DNA of 23,296 nt from CALGFH01 sp036003705 (lineage in GTDB: Bacteria > Actinomycetota > CALGFH01), in assembly GCA_036003705.1 (NCBI GenBank), contig DASYSE010000039.1:1-23296 (forward strand), written 5' to 3'. The translations under genes were made by a program, and so were the position numbers. The notes beneath the pieces are model-generated. The model ran no database searches. It was not told the origin of the DNA and saw only the letters and a program-made list of their open reading frames with translations. Positions 21,221-23,296 of this stretch are shown piece by piece (the first letter of the stretch is position 1; each line of letters begins with the position of its first letter).

Positions 21221-22873
21221 ATGCTGATCGAACCAATCGCCACCGAGGAATCGGGCGCTCCGGTCACAGATCCGCGGAGCGACAACGGGCAGGCGCATGC
21301 CGTCGCGGCCTCGACCCCGGCAGCTCCATTGCAGACCCAGCAGGGGCAGGCCGCCGGCCCGCTGCCCGCCGCCGAGGTGCGGGCGTTCCATGAGCGGCTG
21401 GTGGAGCCTGGCGAGCGGGACCGGCTGCGGGCGTTGCTGGTGGCGACGACCGAGCGGGCCGACCGGCACTTGGCGATTCTGTCGGCGATGGTGACGGCGC
21501 GGGCGGCGTACCAGCCGCAGCAACGGACCGAGGAGCTGCTGGCGATGCTTCCGGCAGCCGAACTGGAGCTGGACTTCGACCGTCTGGTCGACGCGCTGGA
21601 CGCGCTCAAGGCGATGGGGTGCGTGGACTGGGCTCCCGACACACGGCACGTGACCCGCAAAGAGGACATGTACCGGCGGCGAGCGCAGTGGTACCTGACG
21701 TCGGTTGGCGTGGCGGCCCACGACGCGGCGCAGGCGGTGCTCGCGGCGGTCGAGACGGCGGGAGGCTTGCGGGCGCGGCTGTTCGAGGGGATGGGACGCA
21801 ACCTCGAGCTGCTGTTGGCGGCGGTCCGGGCGGGGGACGCCGCCGGCGTGTACGGCCTGCTGCGCTCGCTCGACACCGATCTCCGCGACCTGACCCGGTC
21901 GGCGCAGGACTTCTCGACCCGGTTGGCGGAGCTGACCCGTGGGGCCGACCTGGACGCGGCGGTGTTCCTGGACTGCAAGGAGCTGCTCCTCTCCTACCTC
22001 TCCACCTTCTCCGACGACCTGTACCGCTACCGGCGGCGCATGGCGGCCACCGCCGGTGCGATCGCCGCCGAGGGCGTGGACCGGCTGGTCGAGCTGGCGG
22101 CGGACGGCGATGACGGGGCCGCGGCCGCGCTCGGGCTGGGCAGCGACCTGCGGGCGAGTTGGCGGACCCGCTGGACGGGGCTGGAGCGCTGGCTCACCCC
22201 TTCGGACGGGTGGCCGTCCGGCCTCGACGAGCTGTTCACCGCCACCACCCAGGCGGTGCGAGACGTGCTGGCGCAGATCCGGCGCCTTTCCGAGGCGGAC
22301 AGCCGCCCGGTGGACCGGACCTCGGAGCTGGTGGCGCTGGCGCGCTGGTTCCACCGATGTGACCGCGACGCCGACGCGCACTCCCTGTTCGACGTGGCCT
22401 TCGGGCTGGGCCGCACACCTCGCGTGAGCGGCCTGCCGTCCGATCCGACTGCGACCGGCCCGCGTGCCTCCTGGTGGAGCGCCGAACCGGTCGAGATCGC
22501 GGTGTCGCTGCGCGAGCGCGGCCAGTCCAGCACGCCGGGCAAGACGGCACGCGCCGTGGACTTCTCCAGCCAGCGGGAGGCGCTCGCGGCAGAGGCCGAG
22601 GCCGCAGAGCTGTCGCGAGCCGAGGCTGCGGCGAGCCTTGCCAGCGAGCCGCTCGCCGGGAGGGTCCTCTCCCGAGCGGAGCTGGAGCTGCTGCTCGACC
22701 TGGTGGACGAGTGCCTGCTCGCGTTGCCGGCCGGTGATGGCGAGGCTGTGGTGCATGCCGCGGCCGAAGGGGTCACCGTCCTGGTACGGCCCGACCCGGC
22801 GGCCTGCACCGTACGGAGCGTGGACGGCGACCTGGTCTTCGAGGGGCTGGTCGTGGAGGTGGTGCCGACATGA
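21221..22873 (+). CDS. jetA: TIGR02677/DUF2397 family protein, JetA-like subunit of a type II Wadjet defence system
   Basis: 550 residues. The first 45 residues are Ala/Pro/Gln-rich and probably disordered. From about residue 55 the family pattern appears: a winged-helix start (RADRHLAILSAMVTARAAYQPQQRTEELLAML), LDFDRLVDALDALKAMGCVDW, then DTRHVTRKEDMYRRRAQWYLTSVGVAAHDA, matching the family's 'DtsrV.tveDFyr.r..Y.LT..G..ae' block. Long alpha-helical stretches follow (KELLLSYLSTFSDDLYRYRRRMA), then an ELVALARWFHRCDRDADAHSLFDVAFGLG block and a beta-rich end. The family is one of four neighbours (TIGR02677-02680) known as Wadjet type II, in which JetA acts like an MksF kleisin in an SMC complex that limits plasmids. 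The stop overlaps the next ATG (ATGA). Confidence 0.85.
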   Translation: MLIEPIATEESGAPVTDPRSDNGQAHAVAASTPAAPLQTQQGQAAGPLPAAEVRAFHERLVEPGERDRLRALLVATTERADRHLAILSAMVTARAAYQPQQRTEELLAMLPAAELELDFDRLVDALDALKAMGCVDWAPDTRHVTRKEDMYRRRAQWYLTSVGVAAHDAAQAVLAAVETAGGLRARLFEGMGRNLELLLAAVRAGDAAGVYGLLRSLDTDLRDLTRSAQDFSTRLAELTRGADLDAAVFLDCKELLLSYLSTFSDDLYRYRRRMAATAGAIAAEGVDRLVELAADGDDGAAAALGLGSDLRASWRTRWTGLERWLTPSDGWPSGLDELFTATTQAVRDVLAQIRRLSEADSRPVDRTSELVALARWFHRCDRDADAHSLFDVAFGLGRTPRVSGLPSDPTATGPRASWWSAEPVEIAVSLRERGQSSTPGKTARAVDFSSQREALAAEAEAAELSRAEAAASLASEPLAGRVLSRAELELLLDLVDECLLALPAGDGEAVVHAAAEGVTVLVRPDPAACTVRSVDGDLVFEGLVVEVVPT

Positions 22874-23296
22874 GTCCCGCCAGGTTCGCCTCCATGCTGG
22901 ACCCGCTCGAGCTGGAGGAGTTCCAGGAGGCGGCCCGCACGCTGCTGGCGCACCCGCTGGTCACTACCTCCTACCCGAACCCCGAGGCGCTGCCGCGGGT
23001 GCGCCGCTGGGAGACGACGCTGCGCAACGAGTTCGAGCGCCTCACCCGCTGGCGGCTCGAGATGGCGCCGACCTGCGCCAGGCTGGTACAGCGCCGGGTC
23101 GAGCCGTCGCCGCGGCGGCCGGCGATGGTGACCGCCGCCGGAGGCGAGCGCCTACCGAGGCCGTTCGGGCGCCTCGACTACGTGCTGCTGTGCCTGGTGC
23201 TCGCCGCGCTCCACGGCGAGGGCGGCCAGACCACCATCCGGCGGCTGGTCGAGGGAGTCATGCGGGTCCGCGCCGGCGACGAGAGCATCCCGGTCG
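22870..23296 (+). CDS. jetB: TIGR02678/DUF2398 family protein, JetB-like subunit, cut by the window end
   Basis: 142 residues are visible of a protein usually near 400. It begins MSPARFASMLDPLELEEFQE, then TLLAHPLVTTSYPNPEALPRVRRWETTLRNEFERLTRWRLEM and the characteristic hydrophobic helix PFGRLDYVLLCLVLAALHGE, followed by TTIRRLVEGVMRV. This matches the start of DUF2398, the second gene of the type II Wadjet set. It overlaps the JetA-like gene by 4 bp (ATGA). The SMC-like (TIGR02680) and toprim-containing (TIGR02679/DUF2399) partners would be expected beyond 23296. Confidence 0.8.
   Translation, partial: MSPARFASMLDPLELEEFQEAARTLLAHPLVTTSYPNPEALPRVRRWETTLRNEFERLTRWRLEMAPTCARLVQRRVEPSPRRPAMVTAAGGERLPRPFGRLDYVLLCLVLAALHGEGGQTTIRRLVEGVMRVRAGDESIPV

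Noticed and set aside
20243..22756. 837-codon minus-strand frame opposite the Wadjet-like genes
   Set aside because: Antisense shadow of the Rad52-like and DUF2397 genes, rich in Arg/Gly/Gln with no recognisable motif.

Overview
The window is 23.3 kb of very GC-rich DNA from what is most likely an uncultured or little-studied actinobacterium. The evidence is a HupB-type HU protein with a long basic tail, a CofC/FbiD enzyme of coenzyme F420 synthesis, frequent GTG and TTG starts, tight GTGA/ATGA gene overlaps, SigA-like promoters with TANNNT -10 boxes, and the four-gene family of DUF2397/DUF2398 proteins that is common in actinobacteria. No rRNA, tRNA, CRISPR array or insertion sequence was seen.

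Left part (1-6.4 kb): the 3' part of a class I aminotransferase gene runs into a five-gene minus-strand cluster read as plsC-type acyltransferase, small membrane PH-like protein, cystathionine gamma-synthase family enzyme, D-Ala-D-Ala ligase, and a stand-alone double Clp-N protein with an unassigned C-terminal domain. A 26-bp divergent promoter region separates this cluster from cofC and a small cold-shock-fold protein. A strong hairpin then separates those two from the convergent HU gene.

Middle part (6.4-17.5 kb): HU is read leftwards from a clear promoter. Rightwards come a MarR-type regulator, a methionyl-tRNA synthetase with an altered KMSKS loop, and a pair made of a cyclic-nucleotide-binding protein and a membrane-anchored GAF/class III cyclase separated by 2 bp. 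A complete five-gene branched-chain amino-acid-type ABC importer (livJ-H-M-G-F order) follows. A diverged 40-bp copy of the livF 3' end lies just downstream of livF.

Right part (17.5-23.3 kb): an HSD10-like SDR dehydrogenase and a thioredoxin-fold protein are on the minus strand. A flippase-like membrane protein, a Rad52/22-like annealing protein and the first two genes of a type II Wadjet-like defence locus (TIGR02677/DUF2397 = JetA, TIGR02678/DUF2398 = JetB, cut by the window end) are on the plus strand. The Rad52-like/Wadjet junction and the cyclase/cyclic-nucleotide-binding pair are the two places where something new is most likely. Family assignments come from reading the translated sequence; no database search was run.
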